Shown here one piece after another: positions 23,404 to 31,625 of a DNA stretch of 64,000 nt (position 1 is the first letter of the stretch; each line of letters starts with the position of its first letter). The DNA lies in the NCBI RefSeq assembly GCF_964266745.1, contig NZ_CAXWGX010000029.1, positions 1 to 64,000 on the forward strand, read 5' to 3'. The DNA is from Propionicimonas sp020161015. GTDB lineage: Bacteria > Actinomycetota > Actinomycetes > Propionibacteriales > Propionibacteriaceae. The notes under the pieces were generated by a model, which saw only the letters and a list, made by a program, of their open reading frames with translations, had not been told where the DNA came from and ran no database searches. Both the position numbers and the translations under genes were made by a program.

Positions 23404-24068
23404 GGCCGTTCTCCTTCCATGCTCGCCGCCAGGCCATCCACCCGACTGGTGAGGTCCTGGTAGGCGGCCTCGAACGCCGCCATGTCACCCGAGCGCGCCG
23501 GATCGGGAACCGACCAGTGGAGGTCTGCGGCCACGAACTCCTCGTAGGCGAGATCGCAGACCGCGACCACCAGCTCGGAGCCGTCCAGGACCTCGGCGAC
23601 GAGCTTGGCCCTGGCCGCGCTGAGGTCGAGACCGTGGCGACGCCCGGCCGCGATCGCGCGCGGGTGAACCTGGGGAGCCGGCCGCGTCCCCCCGCTGACG
23701 GCCGGGACGTCGCTGATCGTGCGCCAGTAGTGCTCCGCCAGTTGCGAGCGCGCCGAGTTCTGCGAGCACACGAAGGCCACGCGGCGCGGACGGGCGAGGT
23801 GGGGAACCCCCACGAGGTCGTCGCAGGTCCTGGTGCGCCGCACGTAGGTCCGCCGCCCGTCACCCTCCGACCGTCGCCGGGCGACCAGGCCGGCCTCTTC
23901 CAGCACGCGCAAGTGGTGCGCAAGCAGGTTGGTGGGCAGGTCGAGCCGTGCGGCGAGGTCACCGGAGGCCAGGTCGTCGTGCGCGAGGAGGTCGACGATC
24001 GCGAGCCGCGACGGGTCGCCCAGCGCCGCGTACGCCCGCGCCCGGGCTTCCAGTCCTCTGGTTGACAT
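23400..24068 (-). CDS. ArsR - LMW-phosphatase/arsenate reductase fusion
   Basis: A 222-residue fusion. Residues ~8-80 are an ArsR winged helix (ALGDPSRLAIVDLLAHDDLA; NLLAHHLRVLEEAGLV) without the As-binding Cys-Val-Cys. Residues ~93-215 are a low-molecular-weight tyrosine-phosphatase fold with P-loop CSQNSARS (C101) and a DLAYEEF acid region. The same fold gives arsenate reductase, so it may couple sensing and reduction. It is divergent from the main ars operon and followed by another reductase. Confidence 0.82.
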   Translation of the reverse strand: MSTRGLEARARAYAALGDPSRLAIVDLLAHDDLASGDLAARLDLPTNLLAHHLRVLEEAGLVARRRSEGDGRRTYVRRTRTCDDLVGVPHLARPRRVAFVCSQNSARSQLAEHYWRTISDVPAVSGGTRPAPQVHPRAIAAGRRHGLDLSAARAKLVAEVLDGSELVVAVCDLAYEEFVAADLHWSVPDPARSGDMAAFEAAYQDLTSRVDGLAASMEGERP

Positions 24069-24088
24069 CTGCGGTCACCTCCATGACG

Positions 24089-24099
24089 ATTGAGTCAAT
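24089..24099. promoter_or_regulatory. Palindrome in the divergent ars promoter
   Basis: ATTGAGTCAAT is a perfect 11-nt palindrome in an A/T-rich stretch between the two divergent ars operons. Similar TTGA..TCAA palindromes occur at the second ArsR site at 24582-24590, which supports an ArsR-type operator. Confidence 0.5.
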
Positions 24100-24149
24100 A
24101 GTAACTGACTGATCGTTCCCGTCAAGCGCGGGGCGGAAGGAGAACCCAC

Positions 24150-24554
24150 ATGCCGAAGCCGACCGTCCTGTTCGTCTGCGTGCACAACGCGGGCCGTTCC
24201 CAGATGGCCGCCGGCTACTTGCGCCACCTGGGTGGCGACCGGGTGGACGTGCTGTCCGCCGGATCCGCCCCGGCCGGGTCGATCAATCCGGTCGCGGTCC
24301 AGGCGATGGCGGAGGAGGGCATCGACATCGCCGCCGAGCAGCCGAAGATCCTGACCACCGACGCGGTGAAGACCTCCGACGTCGTGATCACGATGGGGTG
24401 CGGCGACACCTGCCCGTTCTACCCCGGCAAGCGGTACGAGGACTGGGTGCTGGACGATCCCGCGGGGCAGGGCATCGAGTCCGTCCGGCCGATCAGGGAC
24501 GAGATCCGCCGGCGGGTGGAGGCACTTCTGGCGGAGTTGCTCCCCGCGGCCTGA
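24150..24554 (+). CDS. arsC: Arsenate reductase, mycothiol-type ArsC
   Basis: A 134-residue low-molecular-weight phosphatase-fold reductase. P-loop CVHNAGRS (C10), then ITMGCGDTCPFYPGKRYEDW and the DPAG loop. The length and motifs match actinobacterial arsenate reductases that use mycothiol and mycoredoxin. A GGAAGGAG ribosome site precedes the ATG by about 8 nt. It is the first gene of the rightward ars operon. Confidence 0.9.
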   Translation: MPKPTVLFVCVHNAGRSQMAAGYLRHLGGDRVDVLSAGSAPAGSINPVAVQAMAEEGIDIAAEQPKILTTDAVKTSDVVITMGCGDTCPFYPGKRYEDWVLDDPAGQGIESVRPIRDEIRRRVEALLAELLPAA

Positions 24555-24562
24555 TCGGGTCT

Positions 24563-24601
24563 ACACTTCAACCGTGCTTGATTCAAGACCGGTTGAAGTG
24601 T
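24563..24601. promoter_or_regulatory. Perfect 12-bp inverted repeat, ArsR operator
   Basis: ACACTTCAACCG (24563-24574) and CGGTTGAAGTGT (24590-24601) are exact inverted repeats. The 15-nt spacer contains a smaller palindrome TTGATTCAA. It lies between arsC and the ArsR gene and covers both possible start codons of the latter, so it can act as operator and, in RNA, as a hairpin around the start. Confidence 0.75.
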
Positions 24602-24912
24602 CTACGAACCTTCTCTCCGCGGTCGCCGACCCGATCCGCTGGCAGCTGATCGCCCAGCTGTCGCAGGAGGAGAGCCGCTGCGTGTGCCGGTTCCGCACCG
24701 AGCCGGAGATCCCCGCGAACCTGCTCAGCTACCACCTGAAGGTGCTGCGCGAAGCCGGCCTGGTCGTCGGGACCCGGCGGGGACGCTGGATCGACTACCG
24801 CCTCACCGACGACGCGCTCGACCGGCTGCACGCCGCGCTCCCCGTCCCCGGGAGCCGGGCGTGCGGCTGCGCGGTCGATCCCGAGCCGGCACTGGCCGGT
24901 ACCCGCCCGTGA
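24598..24912 (+). CDS. arsR: ArsR-family arsenite repressor
   Basis: A 104-residue repressor if started at GTG 24598; a GTG at 24574 would give 112 residues. I prefer the shorter form because the extra codons lie inside a perfect operator and ArsR proteins usually begin shortly before ..LLSAVADPIRWQLI. The metal site is ESRCVCRF (Cys-Val-Cys) and the recognition helix is NLLSYHLKVLREAGL. A C-terminal CGC could be a second As(III) site. It overlaps the permease start by GTGA. Confidence 0.88.
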   Translation: MSTNLLSAVADPIRWQLIAQLSQEESRCVCRFRTEPEIPANLLSYHLKVLREAGLVVGTRRGRWIDYRLTDDALDRLHAALPVPGSRACGCAVDPEPALAGTRP

Positions 24913-25955
24913 CCACCCAGACCGGCCCCCGCCGGACCGCCACCCGGCGCTGGGCCCTCCTGGGCGCAGCCACGGCCGGCTGGGTCGCGGCCTACGCACT
25001 GAACGAGGTGGCCTGGACCTGGCTCTACGGGACGGCGCTCGGGCTCGACATCACCGCCGGCTGGCCGTCGATGCTCCACTTCTTCAGCTACGACACCGTC
25101 AAGATCACCCTGCTGCTGGCCGGGATCATCTTCGCGGTCACGGTGCTGCGCTCCTTCATGAGCATCGAGCGCACCCGGGCCCTGCTGGGGGGACGGCGCG
25201 AGGGCGTCGGCAACGTGCTGGCCGCGGCGCTGGGGGTGGTCACGCCGTTCTGCTCGTGCAGCGCCGTGCCCGCCTTCATCGGGTTCGTCGCCTCCGGCAT
25301 TCCGCTCGGGGTGACGATGAGCTTCCTGATCGCCAGCCCGCTGGTCAACGAGGTCGCGATCGCCCTGCTGCTCGGCCTGTTCGGGATCGGCCCCACCCTG
25401 CTCTACGTCGGCGCCGGGCTGGTCATCGCCATCGTGGCCGGCATGGTCATCGGCCGGCTGCGCCTGGAGGGCCAGGTGGAAGGGTTCGTCTACGAGACCA
25501 GGCTTCGCGGCCAGGTCGTCGACTCCACCGCGGGGCTGACGTGGGACGACCGGCTCGCCATGGGGAGGGAGGAGGTCGCCTCGATCCTGCGGAAGATCTG
25601 GCCCTACCTGCTCGTCGGCATCGGCCTCGGCGCGGTCATCCACGGCTGGGCGCCGGCGGACTTCTTCGCCCGCTGGGCCGGACCGGACAACCCGTTCGCC
25701 GTGCTCGTCGCAGTGGGGATCGGGGTCCCGCTGTACTCCAACGCCGCCGGCGTCCTGCCGCTGGTGGACGCCCTGTACGCCAAGGGCATGCCGATGGGCA
25801 CCCTGCTGGCGTTCATGATGGCCACCGTCGCGCTCAGCCTGCCCGAGATGATCCTGCTGCGCCGCGTCCTCAAGCCCCGCCTGATCGCCACCTTCGCCGG
25901 TGTCACCGCCCTCGGCATCATCGCCGTCGGCTACCTGTTCAACGCCATCCTCTAG
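24909..25955 (+). CDS. ArsP-like permease (DUF318 family)
   Basis: A 348-residue membrane protein with eight to ten helices. The duplicated permease motif includes TPFCSCSAVPAFIGF and LVNEVAIALL in the first half and GVPLYSNAAGVLPLV in the second. The paired cysteines in CSCS are typical of this family and could bind trivalent arsenic. Members export organoarsenicals or arsenite. A GTGA overlap with arsR and the following redox mini-protein support a role in arsenic efflux. Confidence 0.82.
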   Translation: MTTQTGPRRTATRRWALLGAATAGWVAAYALNEVAWTWLYGTALGLDITAGWPSMLHFFSYDTVKITLLLAGIIFAVTVLRSFMSIERTRALLGGRREGVGNVLAAALGVVTPFCSCSAVPAFIGFVASGIPLGVTMSFLIASPLVNEVAIALLLGLFGIGPTLLYVGAGLVIAIVAGMVIGRLRLEGQVEGFVYETRLRGQVVDSTAGLTWDDRLAMGREEVASILRKIWPYLLVGIGLGAVIHGWAPADFFARWAGPDNPFAVLVAVGIGVPLYSNAAGVLPLVDALYAKGMPMGTLLAFMMATVALSLPEMILLRRVLKPRLIATFAGVTALGIIAVGYLFNAIL

Positions 25956-25968
25956 AAAGCGAACGACC

Positions 25969-26205
25969 ATGCACGTCAAGATCCTCGGCTCCGGCTGCGC
26001 CAACTGCGTCAACCTCGAGAGGGCCACCCGCCAGGCCGTCGAGGAACTCGGCCTCGAGGCCACCTTCGAGAAGGTCACCGACTACGCCGACATCGCCGCC
26101 TACGGCATCATGCGCACCCCTGGGCTCGTCGTCGACGAGCAGGTCCTGCTGTCCGGACGCGTCCCCACCACCAGCCAGGTCAAGGACCTGCTCGCCACAC
26201 GCTGA
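25969..26205 (+). CDS. Thioredoxin-fold mini-protein (redox-active disulfide)
   Basis: A 78-residue protein, MHVKILGSGCANCVNLERAT start, with the CxxC pair Cys-Ala-Asn-Cys at 10-13 and the cis-Pro in MRTPGLVVD. These small thioredoxin-like proteins of the TM0996/MTH895 type commonly follow ArsP-like permeases. It could supply electrons to the permease cysteines or to the reductases. It lies 13 nt after the permease stop, and it ends the operon. Confidence 0.85.
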   Translation: MHVKILGSGCANCVNLERATRQAVEELGLEATFEKVTDYADIAAYGIMRTPGLVVDEQVLLSGRVPTTSQVKDLLATR

Positions 26206-26247
26206 CCGAGCCCGGCCCTCCCCGGCGGGAGGCGGGAGCCGGTGAGC

Positions 26248-26586
26248 TCAGACGATCGCGCCGGGACGTCCGTCGTCCGCGACGACCGGGCCGCCGGCGT
26301 CCTGCCAGGCACCCAGGCCGCCGCTGACCGCGAACGCCTCGACGCCGCGGCGACGCAGCAGCCCGGTGGCCGAGGCCGCCCGGTTCCCGCTGCGGCACAG
26401 CACCACGACCGGACGGCCGTGCCACGGCGTCGCCTCCAGCGCGAGGTGGCCCAGCGGCAGGTGCCGGGCCTGCGGCGCGTGGCCCGCTCGCCACTCGTGG
26501 GGCTCGCGGACGTCGAGCACCTGCGCGCCGCCCGAGGCGAGGCGCAGCGCATGGCGGGCGGTGACTTCAGGGGCGGTGTCGCTCAC
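26248..26586 (-). CDS. Single-domain rhodanese
   Basis: A 112-residue sulfurtransferase with EVTARHALRLASGGAQVLDV, REPHEW and active-site C64 in CRSGNRA, followed by VSGGLGAWQDAGGPV. It moves sulfane sulfur in the cytoplasm. It is divergent from the next operon across a CsoR/CstR-type operator, which would fit persulfide control. Confidence 0.9.
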   Translation of the reverse strand: MSDTAPEVTARHALRLASGGAQVLDVREPHEWRAGHAPQARHLPLGHLALEATPWHGRPVVVLCRSGNRAASATGLLRRRGVEAFAVSGGLGAWQDAGGPVVADDGRPGAIV

Positions 26587-26620
26587 TCGTTCCTCCAGGG
26601 TCTTGACGGTTCGCTGTCAC

Positions 26621-26638
26621 TATACCCCCCGGGGTATA
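26621..26638. promoter_or_regulatory. CsoR/CstR-type operator
   Basis: TATACCCCCCGGGGTATA has perfect 8-bp arms around CC and matches the TACCCC..GGGGTA sites of the CsoR family. It is placed between the divergent rhodanese and hypothetical/aminotransferase starts, 15 nt before the latter. No CsoR-family gene is in the window, so the repressor must be encoded elsewhere. The sulfur-related neighbours favour a persulfide sensor (CstR) over a copper sensor. Confidence 0.75.
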
Positions 26639-26653
26639 TAGGATGGCGGGGTG

Positions 26654-27094
26654 ATGTCCTCCGACCCGCTCCCCGGGCCTGCCCCCGGCGCGCGGTCCGC
26701 GCCTCCGGGGTCGGCGGCGTCCGACGCGCTCGAGCGACTGGTCGAGGACGCGCTGGCGCAGCTCCAGCAGGCGTCCACCGGCCCGAGCCTGTGCGAGGCC
26801 GGCCGGTCCCGCACGCCGGTGCCGTCGGCCAAGTTCGCAGAGGGACGCCTCGCCGCCCTGCGCCAGGTGCGACGGCTCGCCGGCGCCGCCGGCCCGGCGG
26901 CGAGTATCGAGCAGGTGCGGGCGGAGTGGTCGGCCGACCTCGCACGACGGCGGGAGAGCGGTGCCGGGCCGGACTGGATCGCGTACCGGGAGGGCGGGCT
27001 CGCCGGCCTGGCCGACCTGGCCGGCGCCGGCGGGGGGTCCGACGACGGCACGCGGCCCGCGGCGGCCCTTCGCGGGTGGGAGGATGAGGCATGA
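26654..27094 (+). CDS. Unrecognised 146-residue protein
   Basis: I do not recognise this family. The first ~20 residues are Pro/Gly/Ala-rich. A helical part follows (ALERLVEDALAQLQQAST), then a segment with the single Cys (PSLCEAGRSRTPVPSAKFAEG), and a helical C-terminal half ending acidic. No membrane helix or signal peptide. A GTG at 26651 is an alternative start. It overlaps the next gene by 4 nt (ATGA) and shares its operator, so it is likely a partner of the class V enzyme, perhaps a sulfur acceptor or scaffold (inference). Confidence 0.6.
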   Translation: MSSDPLPGPAPGARSAPPGSAASDALERLVEDALAQLQQASTGPSLCEAGRSRTPVPSAKFAEGRLAALRQVRRLAGAAGPAASIEQVRAEWSADLARRRESGAGPDWIAYREGGLAGLADLAGAGGGSDDGTRPAAALRGWEDEA

Positions 27095-28818
27095 GCGCCG
27101 TCGGGTCCCCCACCGACCCCGGCGTGCTCCCCGCGACGGCCCGTGGCCAGGCCCTCGTCGAGCGCATCCGCAGCGGGGTCATCGGGGACGACCAGGTGAT
27201 GCCCGGCCCCTACGGGCCCCGGCGCGTCACCTACGCCGACTACACGGCGTCGGGACGGAGCCTGGACTTCATCGAGGACTTCATCCGCACCGAGGTCCTC
27301 CCCCGGTACGCGAACACCCACACCGAGGCCAGCGGCACCGGGCTGCAGACCACGCGGCTCCGCGAGGACGCCCGCCGGATCATCCGCGACGCCGTGGGCG
27401 GGGACGAGCACACCGCGGTGATCTTCACCGGGGCCGGCTCGACGGCCGCCATCAACAAGCTCATCGGCATCCTCGGGCTGCGGCTGCCGTCCGCCCTGGA
27501 CGACCGGTTCGGGCTGTCGGGTGCGATCCCCGCCGGGCAGCGCCCGGTCGTGTTCATCGGCCCCTACGAGCACCACTCCAACGAGCTCCCGTGGCGGGAG
27601 TCCGTGGCCGACGTGGTGACCATCCACGAGGACGCCGACGGCCAGATCGACCGTCGCCACCTCCGCGCGGGACTCGAGCGCCACGCCGACCGCCCGCTGA
27701 AGATCGGTTCGTTCTCCGCGGCCTCCAACGTCACCGGCATCACCTCCGACGTGCGCGGCATCGCCGAGCTGCTGCACGCGCACGGCGCGCTGAGCTTCTG
27801 GGACTTCGCCGCCTGCGCGCCCTACGTCCACATCGACGTGTCCGCCCCCGACGACCGTCCCGAGGCCTACCTGGACGCGGTGTTCATCTCCCCGCACAAG
27901 TTCATCGGCGGCCCCGGCACCCCCGGGGTGCTGGTGGCCCGCTCCGACCTGCTGGCCAACCGCGTGCCCGACTCACCCGGCGGCGGCACCGTCGCCTACG
28001 TCAACGCGACCGAGCACCGCTACCTCGCCGACCCGGTGCACCGCGAGGAGGGCGGCACCCCCGCGATCATCGAGTCGATCCGCGCCGGACTGGTCTTCCA
28101 GCTGAAGGACGCCGTGGGCGTCGACGTGATCGAGGAGCGCGAGCGGGCGCTCATGGACCGCGCCATGCGGGTGCTGCGGAACGAGCCGACGGTGGAGGTC
28201 CTCGGGAACCCGGCCGCGCCTCGGCTGTCGATCGCGTCGTTCGTCATCCGGACCCCGGCCGGGCGCTACCTGCACCACAACTTCGTGGTGGCCCTGCTCA
28301 ACGACCTCTTCGGCATCCAGGCCCGTGGCGGCTGCTCCTGCGCCGGCCCGTACGGCCACCGGCTGCTCGGCATCGACCTCGCCCGGTCGCACCGCTACGA
28401 CGCGGAGATCGCCACCGGCTGCGAGGGCATCAAGCCCGGCTGGGTGCGCGTGAACTTCAACTACTTCCTCGACGACGAGGTCGCCGACTACGTCGTCGAG
28501 GCGATCCGGCTGGTGGCCAGGGACGGGTGGCGCCTGCTGGGCGACTACCGGTTCGAGCCCGCCACCGGCATGTGGCGCCACAAGCGGGGACGCGGCGAGC
28601 CGCCGCTCCGGCTCACCGACGTGGGCTACGCCGGCGACGGGACGATGGTGTACCCCCACCACACCGACACCGCGCCGGTGTCGGCCCTGGCCGGCTACCT
28701 CGACGAGGCACGCCGGCTGTTCGCGGCGGCCGGAGACCCCACTCCCGACACCGCGCACGTCTCGCAGGAGTTCGACGAGCTGCTGTGGTTCGAGCTACCG
28801 CCGGCGTGCCTTGCCTGA
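27091..28818 (+). CDS. Cysteine-desulfurase-like class V aminotransferase
   Basis: A 575-residue PLP enzyme. Features: TGAGSTAAINKL phosphate-binding loop, EHHSNELPWR, the Asp-containing LSFWDFAACAP, Schiff-base K270 in SPHKFIGGPG, and C415/C417 in RGGCSCAGPYG. The last motif places a cysteine where group I desulfurases have theirs. The ~150-residue C-terminal extension is longer than NifS/SufS proteins. It lies behind a CsoR/CstR-type operator facing a rhodanese, which suggests sulfur mobilisation from cysteine or a related thiol. Confidence 0.85.
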   Translation: MSAVGSPTDPGVLPATARGQALVERIRSGVIGDDQVMPGPYGPRRVTYADYTASGRSLDFIEDFIRTEVLPRYANTHTEASGTGLQTTRLREDARRIIRDAVGGDEHTAVIFTGAGSTAAINKLIGILGLRLPSALDDRFGLSGAIPAGQRPVVFIGPYEHHSNELPWRESVADVVTIHEDADGQIDRRHLRAGLERHADRPLKIGSFSAASNVTGITSDVRGIAELLHAHGALSFWDFAACAPYVHIDVSAPDDRPEAYLDAVFISPHKFIGGPGTPGVLVARSDLLANRVPDSPGGGTVAYVNATEHRYLADPVHREEGGTPAIIESIRAGLVFQLKDAVGVDVIEERERALMDRAMRVLRNEPTVEVLGNPAAPRLSIASFVIRTPAGRYLHHNFVVALLNDLFGIQARGGCSCAGPYGHRLLGIDLARSHRYDAEIATGCEGIKPGWVRVNFNYFLDDEVADYVVEAIRLVARDGWRLLGDYRFEPATGMWRHKRGRGEPPLRLTDVGYAGDGTMVYPHHTDTAPVSALAGYLDEARRLFAAAGDPTPDTAHVSQEFDELLWFELPPACLA

Positions 28819-28826
28819 CCGTCCCG

Positions 28827-28843
28827 CTTCACACAAGCTTCAC
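28827..28843. promoter_or_regulatory. CTTCAC direct repeats before the DUF2202 gene
   Basis: CTTCAC occurs at 28827-28832 and 28838-28843 (11-nt spacing), with a CTTCAT at 28861-28866. OmpR-type response regulators bind such direct repeats. The same repeat precedes the Fe-S protein gene at 31563-31590. Confidence 0.6.
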
Positions 28844-28920
28844 GCGCACCCCCCACGCCGCTTCATCGGGCGCTCTTACGGTCGTGCCATCACGGTGGAC
28901 GACGCTGACAAGGAGTACCC

Positions 28921-29649
28921 ATGACCCTCACCGGGATTCGACGCACCGCGGTGGCGGCCTCTGCGGCAGCACTGGCCCTGCTCGGCTGGACCGGTGTCGC
29001 TCAGGCCGCACCCACCCCCGTCCCCCCTCCCCCGGTGACGGCGACGGCGGGCGCCGACGCCGCGCTGGCCGAGAGCCTCACCTCCCTGCGCGAGGAGGAG
29101 AAGCTCGCCCGCGACGTGTACACCGCCCTCGCGGCCGCCCACGACCAGGCCGCGCCGTTCGTGAACATCGCGCGGAGCGAACAGCGCCACTACGACGCCG
29201 TCGGGCTGCTGCTGTCGCGCTACGGCATCGCCGACCCTGCCGCCGGCCGCGCCGCCGGCGCCTACGCCGACCCCGACTTCCAGGCGCTCCACGCCTCCCT
29301 GGTGGCCACCGGCACGGCGTCGCTCGCCGGCGCGTACGAGGTGGGCATCACCATCGAGACCACCGACATCGCCGACCTGGAGGCCACGCTCGCCGGGAAC
29401 CCGCCGGCGGACGTCACGGCGGCGCTGGCCACCCTGCTGAACGGCTCCCGCAACCACCTCGCCGCCTTCACCGCTGCGAAGGACGGGCGCGCGCTCGGCG
29501 CCCGGGACGGGCAGGGAATGCGGAACGGCCGCGCAGCCGGGTCCGCCACCGCACCCGGGGGTGGCGCAGGCACGGCGTCGGCTCCCGGCCGCGCGGGTGG
29601 CCAGCGTCGGGCCGCGGCCGGTCGTCCCTCGACCTGCCCGATCCCCTGA
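28921..29649 (+). CDS. Secreted DUF2202 (ferritin-like) protein
   Basis: A 242-residue exported protein. The signal peptide ends near GVAQAAPTP. The ferritin-like helical domain has acidic/His ligands in LREEEKLARDVY, SEQRHYDAV, ETTDIADLE and NHLAAF, a pattern fitting a diiron site. The last 60 residues are a disordered Gly/Ala/Arg tail ending in CPIP. DUF2202 proteins are of unclear function, possibly metal or redox related. It lies upstream of a two-component system that probably controls it. Confidence 0.8.
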   Translation: MTLTGIRRTAVAASAAALALLGWTGVAQAAPTPVPPPPVTATAGADAALAESLTSLREEEKLARDVYTALAAAHDQAAPFVNIARSEQRHYDAVGLLLSRYGIADPAAGRAAGAYADPDFQALHASLVATGTASLAGAYEVGITIETTDIADLEATLAGNPPADVTAALATLLNGSRNHLAAFTAAKDGRALGARDGQGMRNGRAAGSATAPGGGAGTASAPGRAGGQRRAAAGRPSTCPIP

Positions 29650-29698
29650 CCCCCTTCACTGCGCGAGGGACCCTAAGCTGACCGCCAGGAGGAAGCCG

Positions 29699-30418
29699 AT
29701 GCCGCGTCGCGTCCTCGTCGTCGACGACGAGCCACAGATCCGCACGGTGCTGCGCGCCTACCTCGAGGCGGACGGCTTCGACGTGGCCGAGGCCGGCACC
29801 GGGGCGGACGCGCTCGCGGCGCTGGCCCGCTCCGGGGGCGACCTCGACCTGGTCCTGCTCGACGTCGGCCTGCCCGACCTGTCGGGGCTGGACGTGCTGG
29901 CGAAGCTGCGGGCGACGTCCTCGATCTACGTGATCCTGGTCACCGCACGGTCGGAGGAGGTCGACAAGCTGGTCGGCCTCAGCGTCGGCGCCGACGACTA
30001 CATCACCAAGCCGTTCAGCCCGCGCGAGGTGGTGGCGCGGGTGAAGACCGTCCTGCGCCGCCGCCGCGACGAGGACGGGGCCCCCGCTGTCGAGCCCGAC
30101 CCCGTGCTGCGGTTCGACGGGCTGACGATCGATCCGCAGCGCCGCGAGGTGGTGACGGCGAACGGTCCGGTCGAGCTGTCCGCCCTCGACTTCGACCTGC
30201 TCCTGGCCCTCGCCACCTCCCCCGGGCGGGTGTTCTCCCGTCCCCAGCTCCTGGAGAAGGTCTGGGGCTACGACTTCTACGGCGACGAGCGGATCGTCGA
30301 CGTGCACGTCCGCAGCATCCGCAGCGCCCTCGGTGACGACGCCAACGCCCCGCGCGTGGTGGGGACCGCCCGCGGCGTCGGCTACAAGTTCCTCCTCCGG
30401 CAGGAGCCGTCGAGGTGA
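29699..30418 (+). CDS. OmpR-type response regulator
   Basis: A 239-residue regulator. The receiver domain has DDE at 9-11, phosphorylation site D55 (LVLLDVGLPD) and K106-like ITKPFSP. The C-terminal winged helix includes ALDFDLLLALATSPGRVFSR and DVHVRSIRSAL. Start at ATG 29699 behind AGGAGG. The GTG of the kinase overlaps its stop (GTGA). It should bind the CTTCAC repeats on either side. Confidence 0.93.
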   Translation: MPRRVLVVDDEPQIRTVLRAYLEADGFDVAEAGTGADALAALARSGGDLDLVLLDVGLPDLSGLDVLAKLRATSSIYVILVTARSEEVDKLVGLSVGADDYITKPFSPREVVARVKTVLRRRRDEDGAPAVEPDPVLRFDGLTIDPQRREVVTANGPVELSALDFDLLLALATSPGRVFSRPQLLEKVWGYDFYGDERIVDVHVRSIRSALGDDANAPRVVGTARGVGYKFLLRQEPSR

Positions 30419-31536
30419 ACCGGCTGAGCGTCCGCCTGGTGCTCTCGCACCTCTTCGTCGCCCTGGCCGGCGCGGTGACCACCTACCTCGTCGTCCGTGC
30501 GCTGGCTCCCGCCCTGTTCGACGCCAGCCTGCGCGGCAACCCCAACGCCGGCCCGGGCCGCATGGGCGGCGGGGGTGGCCCCGGCGCGAACCAGGCGCTG
30601 CGGGAGCAGTTCGCGATCGCCGTCGACCAGGCGCTGCTGATCGGAGCACTGGTGGGCGTGGTCGCCGCCGCCGTGCTGGGTGCCGTCCTGGCCGCCCGGG
30701 TGATCCGTCCTCTCCGCACGATGCGGGGCGCCACGCGGCAGATGGCCCGCGGACGCTACGACGTGCCGATCGAGGTGCCGAGGGAGACCGAGCTGGCCGA
30801 GCTGGCCTCCGACGTCAACACGCTCGGCAACGCCCTGTCCGAGACCGAGTCCCGGCGGGTGCGGCTGCTCGGCGAGGTGGCACACGAACTGCGGACGCCG
30901 CTCACGGTGATCGACGGCTACGTCGAGGGCATGATCGACGGCGTCCTGCCCACGACGCCCGACGGGCTGATGCACGTCAGCGAGGAGGTCCGGCGCCTGC
31001 GGCGCCTCGGCGACGACCTTTCCGCGCTGTCGAAGGCCGAGGAGGGGCGGATCCCGATGGCTCCGGTCGCGCTCGACCTGCGTGACGTCGTGGCGGCCGC
31101 GGGCGAGCGGCTGCGTCCCCAGGCCGTGGACGCCGGCATCGCCCTCGGCATCGACCCCGGCCCGGAACCGTTGCGGGTCGAGGTCGACCCCGACCGCATC
31201 GCCCAGGTCGTGACGAACCTCGTCGGCAACGCCCTGCGGGCCACCGACGCCGGCGGACGCGTCACGATCACCTGCGCGCGCGCCGGCACGGACGCGGTGG
31301 CCGCCGTCGCCGACACCGGGGTGGGCCTCGACCCGGGCGACCTGGAGCGCGTGTTCGAGCGGTTCTACCGTGCGCCCGGACGGCGGCCCGGCGCCGGCGA
31401 CACCGGCTCTGGCATCGGGCTCACCATCGCGCGCGGCATCGTCGAGGCGCACGGTGGCGCGATCACGGCCACGTCCCCCGGCCGGGGCCTGGGAGCAACG
31501 TTCACCGTCCGGCTGCCGCTGCGCACGGGCGCCTGA
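30415..31536 (+). CDS. Sensor histidine kinase
   Basis: A 373-residue membrane kinase. Two membrane helices (about 9-31 and 74-97) enclose a short Gly-rich outer loop (GPGRMGGGGGPGANQ). A HAMP domain follows, then phospho-acceptor H157 in VAHELRTPLT and the ATP domain with N-box LVGNALRAT, G1 ADTGVGLD and G2 GSGIGLTIARG. The small periplasmic loop suggests a membrane, metal or protein-partner signal, not a bulky ligand. Confidence 0.93.
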   Translation: MNRLSVRLVLSHLFVALAGAVTTYLVVRALAPALFDASLRGNPNAGPGRMGGGGGPGANQALREQFAIAVDQALLIGALVGVVAAAVLGAVLAARVIRPLRTMRGATRQMARGRYDVPIEVPRETELAELASDVNTLGNALSETESRRVRLLGEVAHELRTPLTVIDGYVEGMIDGVLPTTPDGLMHVSEEVRRLRRLGDDLSALSKAEEGRIPMAPVALDLRDVVAAAGERLRPQAVDAGIALGIDPGPEPLRVEVDPDRIAQVVTNLVGNALRATDAGGRVTITCARAGTDAVAAVADTGVGLDPGDLERVFERFYRAPGRRPGAGDTGSGIGLTIARGIVEAHGGAITATSPGRGLGATFTVRLPLRTGA

Positions 31537-31562
31537 GCACGCGCCGGCACGACTCGCGCGAT

Positions 31563-31590
31563 CCTCACGCCGGCTTCACCGGAGCTTCAC
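31563..31590. promoter_or_regulatory. Three phased CYTCAC repeats before the Fe-S protein gene
   Basis: CCTCAC at 31563-31568, CTTCAC at 31574-31579 and CTTCAC at 31585-31590, each 11 nt apart. This matches the arrangement in front of the DUF2202 gene and lies just past the kinase gene. Confidence 0.6.
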
Positions 31591-31625
31591 AGACGCACGG
31601 AACGCTCTGGGGTGACCCCGGACCC

